Shown: positions 27,501-40,138, counted from the first letter of the stretch. The stretch is DNA of 64,000 nt from Montifringilla adamsi (GCA_017590115.1 JAGGNK010015336.1:868001-932000), one strand, 5' to 3'. Numbers and translations are program-made. Notes: generated by a model from the letters alone, not told the origin.

Positions 27501-27727
27501 GGAGGAGTCCTGAAGGCTAAGAATACACTTTAAATTCTGTGATGTTACCAAAAATACAGAGAAATTTTCCAGAGGCAAAGGTCACAAAGCAAATGAGAGG
27601 TGTAGCATAATGCTCTCTCAGAAATATAGATTTATAAAGGACTTGTCAGGGACAATTTGACCAGTCTGCAGCAAGTGTTTCGTGCTGATTTCTGAGCCCA
27701 GACAATATTTGAACCATTCCTGTTTTC

Positions 27728-27829
27728 GAGGGAGGGAGGAAGGGAGGGAGGAAGGAAGGGAGGAAAGAAGGGAGGAAGGGAGGAAGGGAGGAAGGAAGGA
27801 AGGAAGGAAGGAAGGAAGGAAGGAAGGAA
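27728..27829. repeat. (GGAA)n / GGGAGGAA polypurine microsatellite
   Basis: About 100 bases consist only of G and A on the plus strand. Mixed GGGA and GGAA units lie on the left, and a pure run of about twelve GGAA units lies on the right. The left part is more degenerate, so the right end looks younger. Confidence 0.95.
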
Positions 27830-29016
27830 TTTAAACCACTATTTTGATTTTATTTAGGATGCTAACCTGATTCCCAGCCTAAGTGGTTAGCACACACTTA
27901 AAATGATTACAAATGCTTACTTAAAAAACACACTGAGTCATCTCTGAGCACTTCATAAATATGCAGCAGGAAACTCCCAAACAGTGACTCATAACTTCAG
28001 AGGTTTAAAACATAATCATGCATTTTTCCAACTGTTAACTCATACTCAATTAAATCCTAAGCAAAACCCATCCTTGTTCTGGGAATTCCACTTGACCACC
28101 CATTAAGCTTGGCAGAAAAAAGGGCAAAATGGGAAAATACAGCCAGAACCAGAAAATTGGGAAGAGTGTTGATTCTTAACAGCTCCTGTGGAAACGCTAT
28201 TTAATCTAAACATACATTGAATATTCTTTACCTTGCAACTTGTGCCATGAGTGGCTTTCGTCTCTGCCTTATTTTGAATGAATGACTCAGGGAAACAAAC
28301 AAACAAAAAACTAAACAAATTTGACAACTTGTTTTAATATAGAAATAAAGAAAAGCAACACGCAACAATCTCCAAGTTTCTTCTCCATAAAATTCTATTT
28401 CTGCACAACTATTTAGAGTTGCTACTCAAGAATCCTGACTCACTCCTGGTCAGACAATGCACTGAGATGCTCTAGCTACCTATTCCTACAGAATTATGAT
28501 GCTAAGAATACATGCTTAATGGGCTACTCTGATAAACACCACCATAATACTTCTATTTCATCCTGAAATTGTTTGGTTTTTTTTTAATTTAACATAACTA
28601 AAAATGTTATTACTGCAAACATTATGATCTCTGTAAAATTAACAAGAACTCCTTATAATTTCCCTAAATCTTAGTAAAATACTGGCTTTGTTAGAAAGAA
28701 TTTCACCAAAAGGCAAGTTAATGTATCCACATTGTAAAAAACACTGAGGTGTTAATGTTTCCCATTTATGGCAGCAACACCAGCTAAAAGACAGGAATAA
28801 TTTGGGGTATGATCCCAGCCAATTACAAAATAGTCAGCAGTCAAAAGAAACAGTCTCCTATTCTTGAAATATTTGTATAGAGTACTAAATTTTCACACAG
28901 AAAAAGAGAGTAGGGGAAAAAAGAAAATTGAAATAATTATGATAGAACAGCAATTTTCTTTTCAAATTCAATTTTATTCAACCAGAATGATGGGTCTTTG
29001 CTTTATTTAAAACCTG

Positions 29017-29125
29017 GGGGTTTTTAGTCTTTAGTTTGTTTGGGAGATTTCTGGTGTTTTGATGTTTCTTGGGTGGGTTTTTTTGCTTTTGGTGGGTATT
29101 GGTTTTTGGTTTTTTTTTTTTTTTT
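29017..29125. repeat. T/G-rich low-complexity stretch
   Basis: The sequence is dominated by TTTGG, GGTGTTTT and TGGG motifs and ends in a T run of 18 bases at about 29108-29125. No coding or transposon content was recognised. Confidence 0.75.
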
Positions 29126-30359
29126 TGACAGGAGTAATTATATTAATATTAGTTTTTTTTAGAAATCAGATTTGTTTATAAATTGTCAAAATACATAATT
29201 TCAGCTATCCAGAATTCCTTCTATGTCCACTCCCCTTTTTTAAGCTCAATGATAGAACACAGTCAGGAAGTGTATAATTTAAAGGTCAGGAACTGTTTGG
29301 CAATAAATTTGTTTGACATGCTCATTAACAGAAGAAAAACAGTAGCCAAAAGTTGCTTTTAAAAGTCAAGCAACAGAGAAGCATCAATACTTGACTTCAT
29401 GTTCCTGCATCTACATGACAAGTGTCACACCCTGCTTTAAAAAATATAAGATTATAAAGAATCAAGTTGTTCTTGTCCATCTCTAAGATTTTAATTTTAT
29501 CACACCAAATGGTAAACAATCTGTTTGGCAACTTATGATCTATTTTTACCAGGTAGCAGGAGCGCAACTTTTTCCTATTGAAATAAAGACACACAAGAAA
29601 TCCATTTAAATATATCATCATCACAGCTTTAATATAGGAAAAGTGTAAATTTTAAGTACTCTTAAGACTTAAGTCTTAAGACTCTTAGGTCTCTACTTGA
29701 GGCTTGATTGTTAATTGTTTGCCTAAGGCAACCCACCTTCAACCCAGGTCAGAAAGAAAAAGAAGGTAAATAGTTTTTAAAAAAGGAAATTAACTATTCT
29801 AAAGCAGACAAAAATCCTAACGAGTCCTGAAAAAGGAAATTTATTAGGCTTACTTGTAATATTACAAATATTTGATAATACATTTGTGCCAAGGTAACTG
29901 CATTAAGCTCAACATGTTAAAAAGAAACATCCAAGTTTAAAATACCACAGGATAATATGAACCACAACATTATGATGGGACCTGAAGTCAACCCAGTTTT
30001 GGAATAGAAGCATCTGGACTTCTGTCTCCTACCATCCTCTCTTTCCATCCACTAGAAGTTATAATTTTCTGAGAACTGGTACCACTTAAAAATAAATAAA
30101 TAGAAAATTGAACAGAAATTTTAAAGCTTTGTAAGTAAGTTTCCCCTGCCCACTATACTCTTACACTTTTTTCATCAGTTCACCTTGGTGATAATCCACC
30201 ATGGGACTTTGTGGGGACACTTTTAGGACCTGGTTTGTCTGGATCAGGAAGATGTTTTTGTGGTCAGTGTCCTCCTCACTCTTATTTCTTGACTTTGTTC
30301 TTAAAGAATGAAGCTGGATCATTTCTGGATTAATAACAAGGGCTGCATCAGCAGAACCA

Positions 30360-30870
30360 TCAGGAGGTCAGGCCAGGGGTGATCCTTTTCCTCTGCTCAG
30401 CCCTGCTGAGACCCTTCAGGAGAGCTGTGCCCAGTGCTGGGCTCCCCAGCCCAGGAGTGACAAGGACACTGGAGCAAGTCCTGCCCAGGGTCACCAAAGG
30501 CTGAGGAATTTGACCACCTGAGGAGAGAGACCAGAGTGCTCTGCCTGGATAAGAGAAGGCTCAGGGAAATCACACCCATCCTTATAACACCCAGTGTGAT
30601 GGCCTACAGAAGATGGAACCAGCTGGGTTCCAGCAGAAAGACGAGGAGCAATGAAATGCAGAAAATTCTCTTAAAACACAAGGAAGAGCTTTATTATTGT
30701 TAGCATAGACAAATGGTAGAACAGGTTGTCCAAAGAGCTTATAAAGCATCCATTCTTGGAGATATCCAAAATCTGAGTGGATGTGACCATGAGAAACCTG
30801 CTGTAGCTGACCATGGTTTGACCAGGTGTGCTGGGCTAAACCATCTCAAGACATCCTTTCCAAGAGAAAT
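30360..30870 (+). mobile_element. Diverged CR1 LINE 3' fragment
   Basis: The order of motifs follows CR1: GAGCTGTGCCCAGTGCTGGG, then CTGCCTGGATAAGAGAAGGCTC, AACACAAGGAAGAGCTTTATTA, a GAACAGGTTGTCCAAAGAG stretch, GGAGATATCC, and a terminal TGGTTTGACCAGGTGTGCTG-like end. It is more diverged and gapped than the copy at 24 kb, so it is an older insertion. It is non-coding. Confidence 0.75.
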
Positions 30871-31319
30871 GATACTGTGATAGCAAATTGGAAGGTGCAC
30901 TCCATCCACTACCAGCCACTCAAATCCATAAAGTCAGATTAGAGACAGTCTGAAATAAAATCCGCCCCTCCTCAAAAGCATTGGCAGCACAGACATCCTA
31001 TCCTCAGCACTCCCTGCTTCACTTTAAAACTCTGCAGCCTCTTTTGCCACATTTCTTACAAATCCATTTTATCACCAAAGAGAGATGATGATCCAACTTT
31101 TGCAGCTCCAATGAGTGTCCCTGGCTGCTGAGGTCTAACATCCTGATGGCAGAGCTTCCATCCTTTCAGCCATTCCTTTTTCCCCCTTCTCAGTACTCAC
31201 TTGCTAAACCCTCCCCTTGTGAGCCTTCTGATCTGCTTCTACAAATGGAAAATCCTCTCCAGAAGGTTAATGTGGCTTTTCTGCTTCCCTTTTCTACCTC
31301 TATCAGGGTTGGGATGGAA

Positions 31320-31990
31320 GGCACTTGAGACGATTTTTTGTGTTCAGCCTCAGGTGTTTATTGTTTCTTATCAGTGCTACAGGCTCACAGCCTGACTTCT
31401 GCAGCCTTTAATTAGCAAGGCACAAAATGGCTAACTATCTCCTGTTACAAGGTCTTTTAAGGCTAAACTATCCAATTAAGAAATGACACCTAAATTATTT
31501 TCCCTTTTAACCCAATAACTGATCTCTCAAAACCCACAATGAGTACTTTTCTGTCCAATTACAAAATACCACCAAACCCATGAAGAAGAAAGAAGAAGAA
31601 GGTAAAGAACAACAACCTGTCTCCGCCCTAAAACCTCCATTTTGCTTCCTAATTATTACTATATTCTAAAACCCCAAACTCTTAAGTTTTCCACCCTGTG
31701 ATATTACACACTTCTAACCAACTACACCCTCATAATCCCAGTGCTATTAATGCATTTTGGAACCCTTCTCCACAGCCTCAGGACAAATGCAGTGTTCTCT
31801 TGCGGGTCTGTGCCTTTCACCACAGAAAATTTAAAATTCTCAGCATCCAGGGTTCCAGCAGTTCAGAACAGGCAGCAGCCAGGACACAGGAGGCAGGGAT
31901 CTTCCTGCCACCTTCTCTGCTGCCCAGGGAAGCCTTTGGAGAGAGCACAGCCCACAGCTCCTCTTACCTGACCGCCTCTGAGTGGAGCTG
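31320..31990 (-). mobile_element. Probable solo LTR of an endogenous retrovirus
   Basis: Read on the minus strand, the stretch ends in a U5-like tail after AATAAA (complement of 31357-31362) followed by CACCTGAGGCTGAACAC. Upstream it has the low-complexity TTCTTCTTCTTTCTTCTTC and GGTGGAAAACTTAAGAG segments that I associate with passerine ERV LTRs. No gag, pol or env sequence lies beside it, so it would be a solo LTR. Boundaries are approximate and no target-site duplication was identified. Confidence 0.5.
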
Positions 31991-34124
31991 TGTAACGTAG
32001 GTGAGTGACTGAGCATTTTTAAGGGTTATAATCAACTTCACCAATTTCAGAAGTTCTGTGGACAACAGTCTGCACCATTCCAAGTATACCCCAAATTCAT
32101 TAAAGTAACTTGTTCATGCTCTCAAGCACTTAAATTCAAGCACTTTTGTGCTTGATTGATGGAATCCATGTCCATCACTACCCTGAGCTTCTCTCCAGCT
32201 TTTCTGTGTGCTTCACTAAGCACAAGTGGAAGAACTTCCAAGCTTTTCTCAGCAGGGTTCAGCCACCAGCTTCACTGAGCTCTGATGTGTTAAGGGAAAT
32301 AGACAAGGTTTCTTTTATTTCCTAATTTTGCTCTAGTTTAATCCTTTCCAACTATGTAAAGAGATCCAAGGGTAGGACAAGCAAGTGTTCATGTTAAGGT
32401 TTTATAAAAGCATGGTACAGCTAGACAGCATTTCAGCCTGTTTCTCATTTAATATTTCAAATCATATAGATAGAAAAATGAGAAGGAAAAGTGAGAAGAC
32501 AACTCTTACAAATTTAAATAAAAATGGGGTTGCTTTTGACATACATAAATTCCACCTTTTCCATTTACACGATTGCCAGTTGTCTTGAATTTTGTCACAG
32601 GAGACTCCCAGTTTTGATAGACCTGTCATGTGCCCTGTCAAACAAACTTATAAGATATTGTAAAATGTGTAGAGGGAAGTGTCTTACTACTCTGGTGTGG
32701 GGATGACAGCTTTATGAATGATGTCAAGGAAAAATGTTGTTCTACAGAGCAAATATCTGGCAAGTTATTATACACTGCTCACCCACTGCCCACATTACTC
32801 AAATGTCTCAGGCCTTGCTCTCCCTTTCTTCCTGCTTCAAATTCAAATATTTTACTTTTTCATAGGCTATTTAAAAAATACAAAGAAAGACCAACACAAT
32901 GAACAACTTAAGTTTGGTAATTGGAGAGAGAATAATTAGGTGGTTTAGCCATATAATGGATATTATAATAGAAACTTAAATTACAAGTGTCCTGTTAAGT
33001 GGCTGCATGTTTTCACTGATTCTCTTAAATTAATAACATCATTTTATGTGCAGTCTCATATTTTGAAGTGCTTCTTTGAAACATCTGATGCAATAATCAA
33101 CGCCTGAACATACAAATCTAAATCAAAAATAAATCCTGGCTTGCACTAGGAGTTCTGATACAAATCCACATCCTAAAAAGTTACAAATAAGTACAATAAC
33201 ATAAAGAATAGATGTTTTATACTCCAGATATCTTGCAGCTCACAGCTCTAAGTACTTGCTAGGATGCATCTTCAGAAATATTTAAGGCAGCATGTTTTAA
33301 ATGCTCATTTGCTATTCTGTCTTTCAGTTAAAAAAGTACTATACAACATGTCTGAAATTTTCCACAGCTGGACGCCTGCTCACCTGCATTTACTGAGATT
33401 CACTGCTATAATCTAAAAGGAAAGAGTCTTTATGCTAACTAAGATAAAATTCACCAATGACACAGTCTGCAGATAGAAGTTCTCAGTTCATACTTCTAAG
33501 AAATGGCCACAAACAGCAACAAAACCAGGATATATAAAGGACAGTGCCAGAACAAAAAATACCTCTCAACCCACACTCCCAGTCACAAATAGTATGAGAT
33601 TCCTTGAAAATGATAGGAGAAATGGGTGTGAATGTCTTTTTCTGCACAAAATTAAGCTGAATTCTACGTATTCAGTAACCCCCACTGGTCCTCTCTTCTC
33701 TGATCCTGCTGAAGGTTTCTCTGAATCCAGAAGAACTTTCACCATCTCCCTCCTTCAAGTGTTTCTTCACATCTTCAAAGACCCCCAGTATGTCAAGCAT
33801 ATGGACTGTGAAGCACTGACTTCAAAAGCAAAATAAAAGCCTGGTTCCCAGTCTATGGGACACACTCATGTGTCCAGTAATTCTGCATTAGAGTTTCTGT
33901 CAGTGTCCAAGAGAGCCATCAGGCTCAGCAGTACACTGTGTCCAGATCTGGAGTTCTAAGAAAGTGCTGGCATCATGTTTGCCATCTGTCAATCAGTGCA
34001 CAGGCACAGAGATGGCTGAAAGCAGGAGGTGACAAACTGCAATTGGCAACTTAAACCATAACAGCACTTCCCAGAGGTGCTTGGGGTGCAGCAACAGTGA
34101 TTTTGATCATTCCCATCACATTAT

Positions 34125-34370
34125 TCTCCACATAAAATTTTTCAGCCTGGAAAAGGGAAGGCCTCAGGGGGATTTAATTGCAGCCTTCCAGCACCTGAAA
34201 GGAGCCCACAAGAAAAATGGAGAGAGACCCTTTACAATGGCATTTAGTGACAAGACAAAGGGGATGGCTTCAAATTGAAAGAGAGTAGGTTTAGGTTAGA
34301 TATTCGAAATAAATTCTTTACTGTGAGGATAGCAAGACAATGGAACAGGTTGCATGCAGTCCATGATTTT
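34125..34370 (+). mobile_element. CR1 LINE 3' fragment
   Basis: The string TTTTTCAGCCTGGAAAAGGG, then TTGCAGCCTTCCAGCACCTG, then GTAGGTTTAGGTTAGATATT and TGGAACAGGTTGC, is a CR1 3' untranslated segment in the sense direction. It stops before the usual 3' terminus, so it is truncated on both sides. Confidence 0.88.
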
Positions 34371-35529
34371 ATTAAATTCTATGTTACTCAGTGATATGTT
34401 TGATCTATTAATCCATTTTGCTTTAAATCTTCCCTGATTTGCAGCAATGTGCCACCTTAAAAAAGATCACTGCAAATTCACTGCAATGCCCATCATTGTA
34501 ATACAGAGGAAATAATCAAAAACCTTGAATTATGTTAGCAGAATTTGTAAAATTATGTTCTGCAGTTTATCATTCTGCTAAGGTATGGTGGAGGTATGGC
34601 ACTGACTTCAAAGCTCAAATATCTACAGCCTTGTCTAAAAGATCTCCTTTTATCCCACAACACAGTGGGATAAACTCACTTCTGGAATACCTGTCCTACA
34701 CTCATCTCTAAGCCTGGAACTATGTGACAGGTAATAAATTCAGGATTAATCTAATATATTTTAAGTCATTATTAATGGAATCCACTAATCTACCTGTGCT
34801 TTTAAGTGGTTGTATCACTCAAAACATTAAGAGATGTGACAGGCAATTCCTGCATGCGAAGTTCCAGGTTGCTGATTTATCCATACATGTGGAATGTTTA
34901 CTTCAATCAAGCTAAAAAGTTGGTGTCAAATGTTTTAATGGATAGAAAAGCTACTCAGAAATTCAGCTTTGTGCTGCTGCAGATACACAGCACCACATGG
35001 AGGAGAGCACAAGGAACAGGAGAAAGTATTGTAGTTTGATTTCCTGCATGATACCTAAAAATCATTATCTCTGAAAAAACCTCTTCTCTGTAAAAAAGCC
35101 CAATGCTCCAAATATGCCTGCAAATGTTCTCACTTCAAATTTTCTGAGTATTTTAACAGCAAATTACTCATTAAATTCACAGCTAAACAAACTAAAATTT
35201 GGTTCTGCTCTTAAAACAGCAGTTCCTTTGAATGATCGTGATGGATGGTCTAATAAGTGTTTTGCACAGCAATATTTTCATGTTTTAATTACACACACAC
35301 TCAGCAGAGCTCCCAGGTGTCTTTTCCTGCACCAGATCGCAAAGAATCCCATTATCCACTGTTACTTTGTCCACAACTTGAGTCTAAGGATTTTTATCCA
35401 GAAGATCTGACAAGCAAAAAGCCAACAAGGAGGGCAAAAGGATCCTCTCACTTTTAGGTGGAGGTTATTCCCAGACCTCAGAGGCTGCAGGAGAAGGGCA
35501 GGAGGGGCAGCCAGCCCAGAGCAGGACCC

Positions 35530-36015
35530 CCGCTGCAGCCCAGGGATATTTCCAGGGGGATTCTGCCCCTCTGCTCTGGGATTCCCACCTGGAATGCTGC
35601 ATCCAGCTCTGGGGCTCCGAACATCAGAAGGAAGTGGAGCTGCTGGAGAGAGTCCAGAGGGGGCCACAAAGATGCTCCAGAGGCTGGGACACCTCTGCTC
35701 TGGAGCCAGGCTGGGAGAGCCAGAGCTGTTCAGCCTGGAGAAGAAAGGGAAGGTTCCAGAGAGACCTTAAAGCCCCTTGCAGTGCCTGAAGGGGCTACAG
35801 GAGAGCTGGAGAGGGACTCTGGACAGGGGCTGGAATGACAGGACAAGGGGGAATGGCTTTTAACTGAAAAGGAGTAGGTTTAGATTAAATACAGGAAGAC
35901 ATTCTGAGCTGTGAGGGTGGTGAGGCCCTGGCACAGGTTTCCCAGAAAAGCTGTGAATGCCCCATCCCTGGAAGTGTCCAAGGCCATTAAGTGGGAGGTG
36001 TCTCTGCCCATTGGA
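35530..36015 (+). mobile_element. CR1 LINE 3' fragment (about 485 bp)
   Basis: This is a sense-strand CR1 segment from TCTGCCCCTCTGCTCTGGGA through GAGCTGTTCAGCCTGGAG, the GGAGTAGGTTTAGATTAAAT region and CCATCCCTGGAAGTGTCCA. It may begin slightly earlier, near 35460. It explains the plus-strand open frame of 126 codons at 35458-35838, which is not a host gene. Confidence 0.92.
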
Positions 36016-36706
36016 CTGGGCCAAAATTGACACCACCAACACAGGTGGACAGTTTACACCCACAATCACCAACCCTTGGCCCCTCACAACAAAAGATTCC
36101 CCACAATTATTCCACTTTCTGGCAGTGTGCAGTCGTGAGTCTTGCCTGTTTCTGTCCTTATCACCATCCATGAGCTTTTACATCTTACTCTGCCCCCATC
36201 CTACTGCTGGAAGGAAGCCAGGGAGGGTGTCCGGCAGCCAGCCAAGGTCATCCCACAATACTGGAATTGTCTATAAAAACATAGTTTTAATTTAAATTTG
36301 CTTCTTACTAAACCTCAAATGGGTAATTTTCTTCTCTTAAAATGGCCTCGGAAAACAACTGGATTCAGTCAGTCAGTAGCAGTCTAACACGAACTCACTT
36401 CTCTCCCAATTTCTTTTTTTGTATCATTTGATGTCAAAATTTTAAGCAATTCTTGATAGGAATCTATTGTACTTGTTAACAATAAATTGTATACTGGAAA
36501 TAAACAGAAAAACACAGAAGTTCTGATGCAGCATCATCTATATGAACTCAATAAGGCTAATCAATAAAATACAGCATGTAGAAACTTAGTATGTTCTTGT
36601 ACTTGTAAAGACTGTGAAGAACCAAATCCTTCTGGGTCTTCAACCCTATGGCTCATTCCAGTTGTTATATTTTTATAACCCAAAAAATAAAGCACTCAGC
36701 ACTTCC

Positions 36707-36869
36707 TGCATGTCAAACTGACAGATTAAAATTAACAATAATTGCTCTCAGTATTTACTTTAAATTGTCTTTCCTAACATATTGCGTGCATGTCAAACTG
36801 ACAGATTAAAATTAACGATAATAATTGCTCTCAGTATTTACTTTAAATTGTCTTTCCTAACATATTGCC
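36707..36869. repeat. 80-bp tandem duplication
   Basis: A block beginning TGCATGTCAAACTGACAG and ending TTTCCTAACATATTG occurs twice in direct tandem with an 80-base offset (36707-36786 and 36787-36869). The second copy differs by one C-to-G-type change region, where CAATAATTG becomes CGATAATAATTG, that is one substitution and a three-base insertion. The rest is identical, so the duplication is recent. Confidence 0.95.
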
Positions 36870-39425
36870 ATTGAATCCTTTATTTTCTGTCCTTTTCAGA
36901 TGATTTGTTCTCCTGTTCCAGCCCATGTCTTCATGGGGAACTGGTGACTTGGTCTAAATGCAAGCAGCTTGTCACAAACATCACCAAATCTGAGTTAAAT
37001 ATAGGTGGTGAACCATAGTAAATATGTCACCTACATTGTACTTCACCCTTACCAGTTCCCAAAACCAAAAGGAACTGTTCATATTTTATATTTTTATTAA
37101 GTAGAAAGCAAAATGTACAGGGGGTCCAGTTACAGAAGATTTCAGAAGTGCATTTGAGCTGTGGAAAAAGAGAAAATATAGTTTGAAAGTCAGTAACAGT
37201 CTAAAGAAAGGAAATCCTTCATCTTTCAGAAGGCAGTACTCTTACTTTGGGAAAGGCACTGATTTTATATCCTAGTATTTAAATACATTGCTGAAAGAAT
37301 TCTGTTTCTGCTGAGACATAAAACCCGATTGTTTTCACATGCAGAGAAGAGTTAACCTTCATGTTTTGGACAAATTTCATTTGGACAATTACATTCCAAC
37401 TAACTACTCCTGCGATTTCAAATGTCTAAGAGTCACCAGAACAAATGACACCACCTTAGCTCTTAGACCAGAACATGAGGAACTAGAAGGTCACTGAGAT
37501 AAACAGCAGTGTATGGGTAGACAGTTTTAAATGTCAGCAAGGCAATTTGTGTAGGATATAAAATGCAACTGAGAATTAAGTAGCATTTTTGAAAATTATG
37601 CTGAAAAGTTTATGGGATCTTTGGTTAAGTCACAGGCACAGGTTAGGGACTGATTCATTAACCCATGAAACTAAGTTTTAAACAGTGAGTCCTTTATTTA
37701 TTAGTAAAAGTTACTTCTGTGTTAAATGGAGTTGCTTTCTATAACTTGGCCAAAAAAACCCCTGCTTTATGTGCATAACCTCTGTTTTCAGACACCAGAG
37801 AGTGGAGTAAGGATGATTCTTCACACAGAAAATACTGGATCAGAGGGAAACAGGTAAACAAGACAAGGAGTTATAAAAAAATTCATACAAAATAATGACT
37901 GACCAAGTGCAAGAATGAAAACATAACCTAAAAAAGCATTAAAATAGGTAAATTCAAAGCAACACATTGCTTAGAACTTATTAGGCAAGATTAAAAAATA
38001 CATCAAACCAGCTTGATTTGTTTGAAGACTAAGACTATAATATCAAAGGCAGAACTTTAGAAAAGCTTGAGAAGGGTCAGAGTAGGAAGTGAATTTTTAA
38101 TAACACTTATATTTTTTCATACAGGAACTTTCTATGTTTAAATCAACTCCATGCATCAAGTACTGGAATGGAACCAAGGTGTTTTTATTGTTCAAAAAAT
38201 TGGGCAAAACAAAGACTTTGGAATAAGGGAAGAAATAGACAAGAAGAAACTAAAATAACTAAATCCTCTTTTTGAAATATGACAGGAAAGTTTAGCACTA
38301 ACACTACAGATTTTTTTTAGGATAGCAACCATTCAATAGACTATATCTGATAAAAAGAAGTATAAAAGTACTTCTTTTATGGTATAAAGAAGCACACAAG
38401 GAAAATAAGACAATATTTTCTGACCAGATTTATTTACTTGAGATTACTTTCAAGACCTTGCATTGCCATTGGTGAGATAAAATATCCTGCTAAAATAGAT
38501 CACTCATCTGAAAAACAGATAGAAGCATTGAAACAACACTTGACTACTTGACATCCAACTGCATCCATGCAGCAAACCACAATCATCTCACTGAAAAAGT
38601 TTCTGAAGCCCTCTCTGAGGAGTTTATACACTTATTCCAGAGTAGATTTGTAGATATTTGGTATATTCTACGGTAGTAAGTGTGTATCATGTTTATGTTT
38701 TGGAATAAATTGGCACGTAATATAGTAATCCAAAAAGTTGGTTTCCTTTAAAAGGGAAGAGATTATCAGTCTGGTTCTTGATGCACCTCAAACTTACACC
38801 CAACCACTTCCATTTGACATCACAGACATTAAAGCTAGCCTTTCAATGACTCCATTAAAATAACCCTACTTTTTAACCTTTGATGGTAAATTCACTCTTC
38901 TTTAAACATGAGATCCACCTTTTCCTTTAGTTAACAATATTTTCCATAACACTTCATTCTGTTGAACACTTCAGTAACATGTAAAGAAATGTACAACCCA
39001 TCTTAATCCTAAAATACAAAACCACCTTGTAAAGATGGAGCTAAAGACTGTAAGCAAATGTTGATTTGTTAGCTCACCCTTAACACTTCTAAAAAAATTA
39101 TATTAGACATTTGCAGCATGACAGTGATTTGCTCTGCAATATGGTATCTCCTCATGAAGACATTTTTTAAAAGCTCATTAGTACTTTATTTGTAGTGAAT
39201 CCAATTAATTCATCTGAAACTCATAAAACATACCTATGTACAGCTTAGGAAAGAAGAATTTCCTAAATGCTTGCAATCCTTTGTCCAAATCCACTTAAGG
39301 TGAGGAGAAGCAAGTTTTGCCTTGATCCACAGCTGCAGAAAGGAATTACCTTCTAAACATGCCCCAAAGCAAGATTAAAACACAAACAACAATCAAATGT
39401 CGGCATCCAAAGCAATGATTCAACT

Positions 39426-39524
39426 TTATTTTTTTCCCCATAAAGGAGGAAAGAAAGTCAGAAAATAGGAAACGAGGAGAATGCCAAGAATGATGAGGAG
39501 AAGCAAAGGAATGACCCCCACCAT
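39426..39524 (-). CDS. Candidate 32-residue hydrophobic peptide ORF
   Basis: On the minus strand a frame of 32 codons starts at an ATG in the strong context GGAGCCATGG and ends in TAA. The peptide begins MVGVIPLLLLIILGILLV and continues with an aromatic, Pro-containing tail, so it would be a single membrane span. AATAAA overlaps the stop (complement of 39425-39430), as in a very short 3' end. In another frame just upstream (about 39545-39680) there is a second hydrophobic, Leu/Trp-rich stretch. I do not recognise either. It may be a relic of a retroposed gene or retroviral envelope tail, a real micropeptide, or chance. Confidence 0.2.
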   Translation of the reverse strand: MVGVIPLLLLIILGILLVSYFLTFFPPLWGKK

Positions 39525-40116
39525 GGCTCCAGCACTGCTCACAGTGCTATGGGAGATCTCCCTGGATGCCAAGGGGTGTTCCCTGTGGTCCCTCCCAGAG
39601 CTGCCCAGCCAGGGAGCAGAGCCAGGACATCAGTGCCAGCAGGGTGAAGCCGCCCCATAGGAGCAGCCAGGACAGCAAAGACTCCAGCACTTTGTAGGTT
39701 TTGCAGCACCTGTGGCTGTGAAATCCTCTGAATCCTCCCCTTCAAGGAAATCCCCAAGGTCTTGCCTTGGAAGAACAGATCATAGAGTTTTCCCCACCTG
39801 CGCTGATAGAGAGGACTCAGCCCATGGTGCTCTGCAGCACCACTGCCAATCTACACCAGATTACTTCTCCCATTGGCCAGTTGACACTGTCCACCCCAAT
39901 TATTCATCCCTCATCCCCCCTACAGGTTGCTGCCCTTGGCCCTGCCCTTTGCACCGCCCTGTGCCCTCAGGTCATTGCTCACTAACTCCATACTTAAGCA
40001 TGTGCATGCCACATGGTTTTGTCTTTGTCCCTGATTCCTTTAGTGTGCTTTGGGATAAACCTTTGCTGGAATACATCACACAAAGACACTTCCTGCCTTT
40101 CCTCTGCTGAGCGGTC

Positions 40117-40138
40117 TGTGGTGTGTGTGTGTGTGTGC
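40117..40138. repeat. (TG)n microsatellite
   Basis: About eleven TG units lie inside a GC-richer block (39400-40400). The surrounding block includes a GGGATAAACCTTTGCTGGAA motif that resembles an LTR end, but I could not define element boundaries. Confidence 0.85.

Larger units (their letters stand above)
15721..31300 (-). other. TRAPPC9: Upstream TRAPPC9 intron, proximal part
   Basis: This AT-rich stretch has no recognised TRAPPC9 exon. It contains CR1 fragments at 22087-22150, 23996-24560 and 30360-30870, plus simple repeats and a palindrome listed separately. GC-richer patches at 17500-18060 and 23640-23780 and an exon-like block at 27431-27516 were examined without finding a recognisable protein. 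That it is intron is inferred from the absence of the upstream exon. Confidence 0.55.

Noticed and set aside
35458..35838. Plus-strand open frame of 126 codons
   Set aside because: CR1 3' fragment, not a host gene.
39700..40110. Possible LTR with a GGGATAAACCTTTGCTGG motif
   Set aside because: No clear ends, target-site duplication or paired LTR could be defined, so it was not listed as an element.
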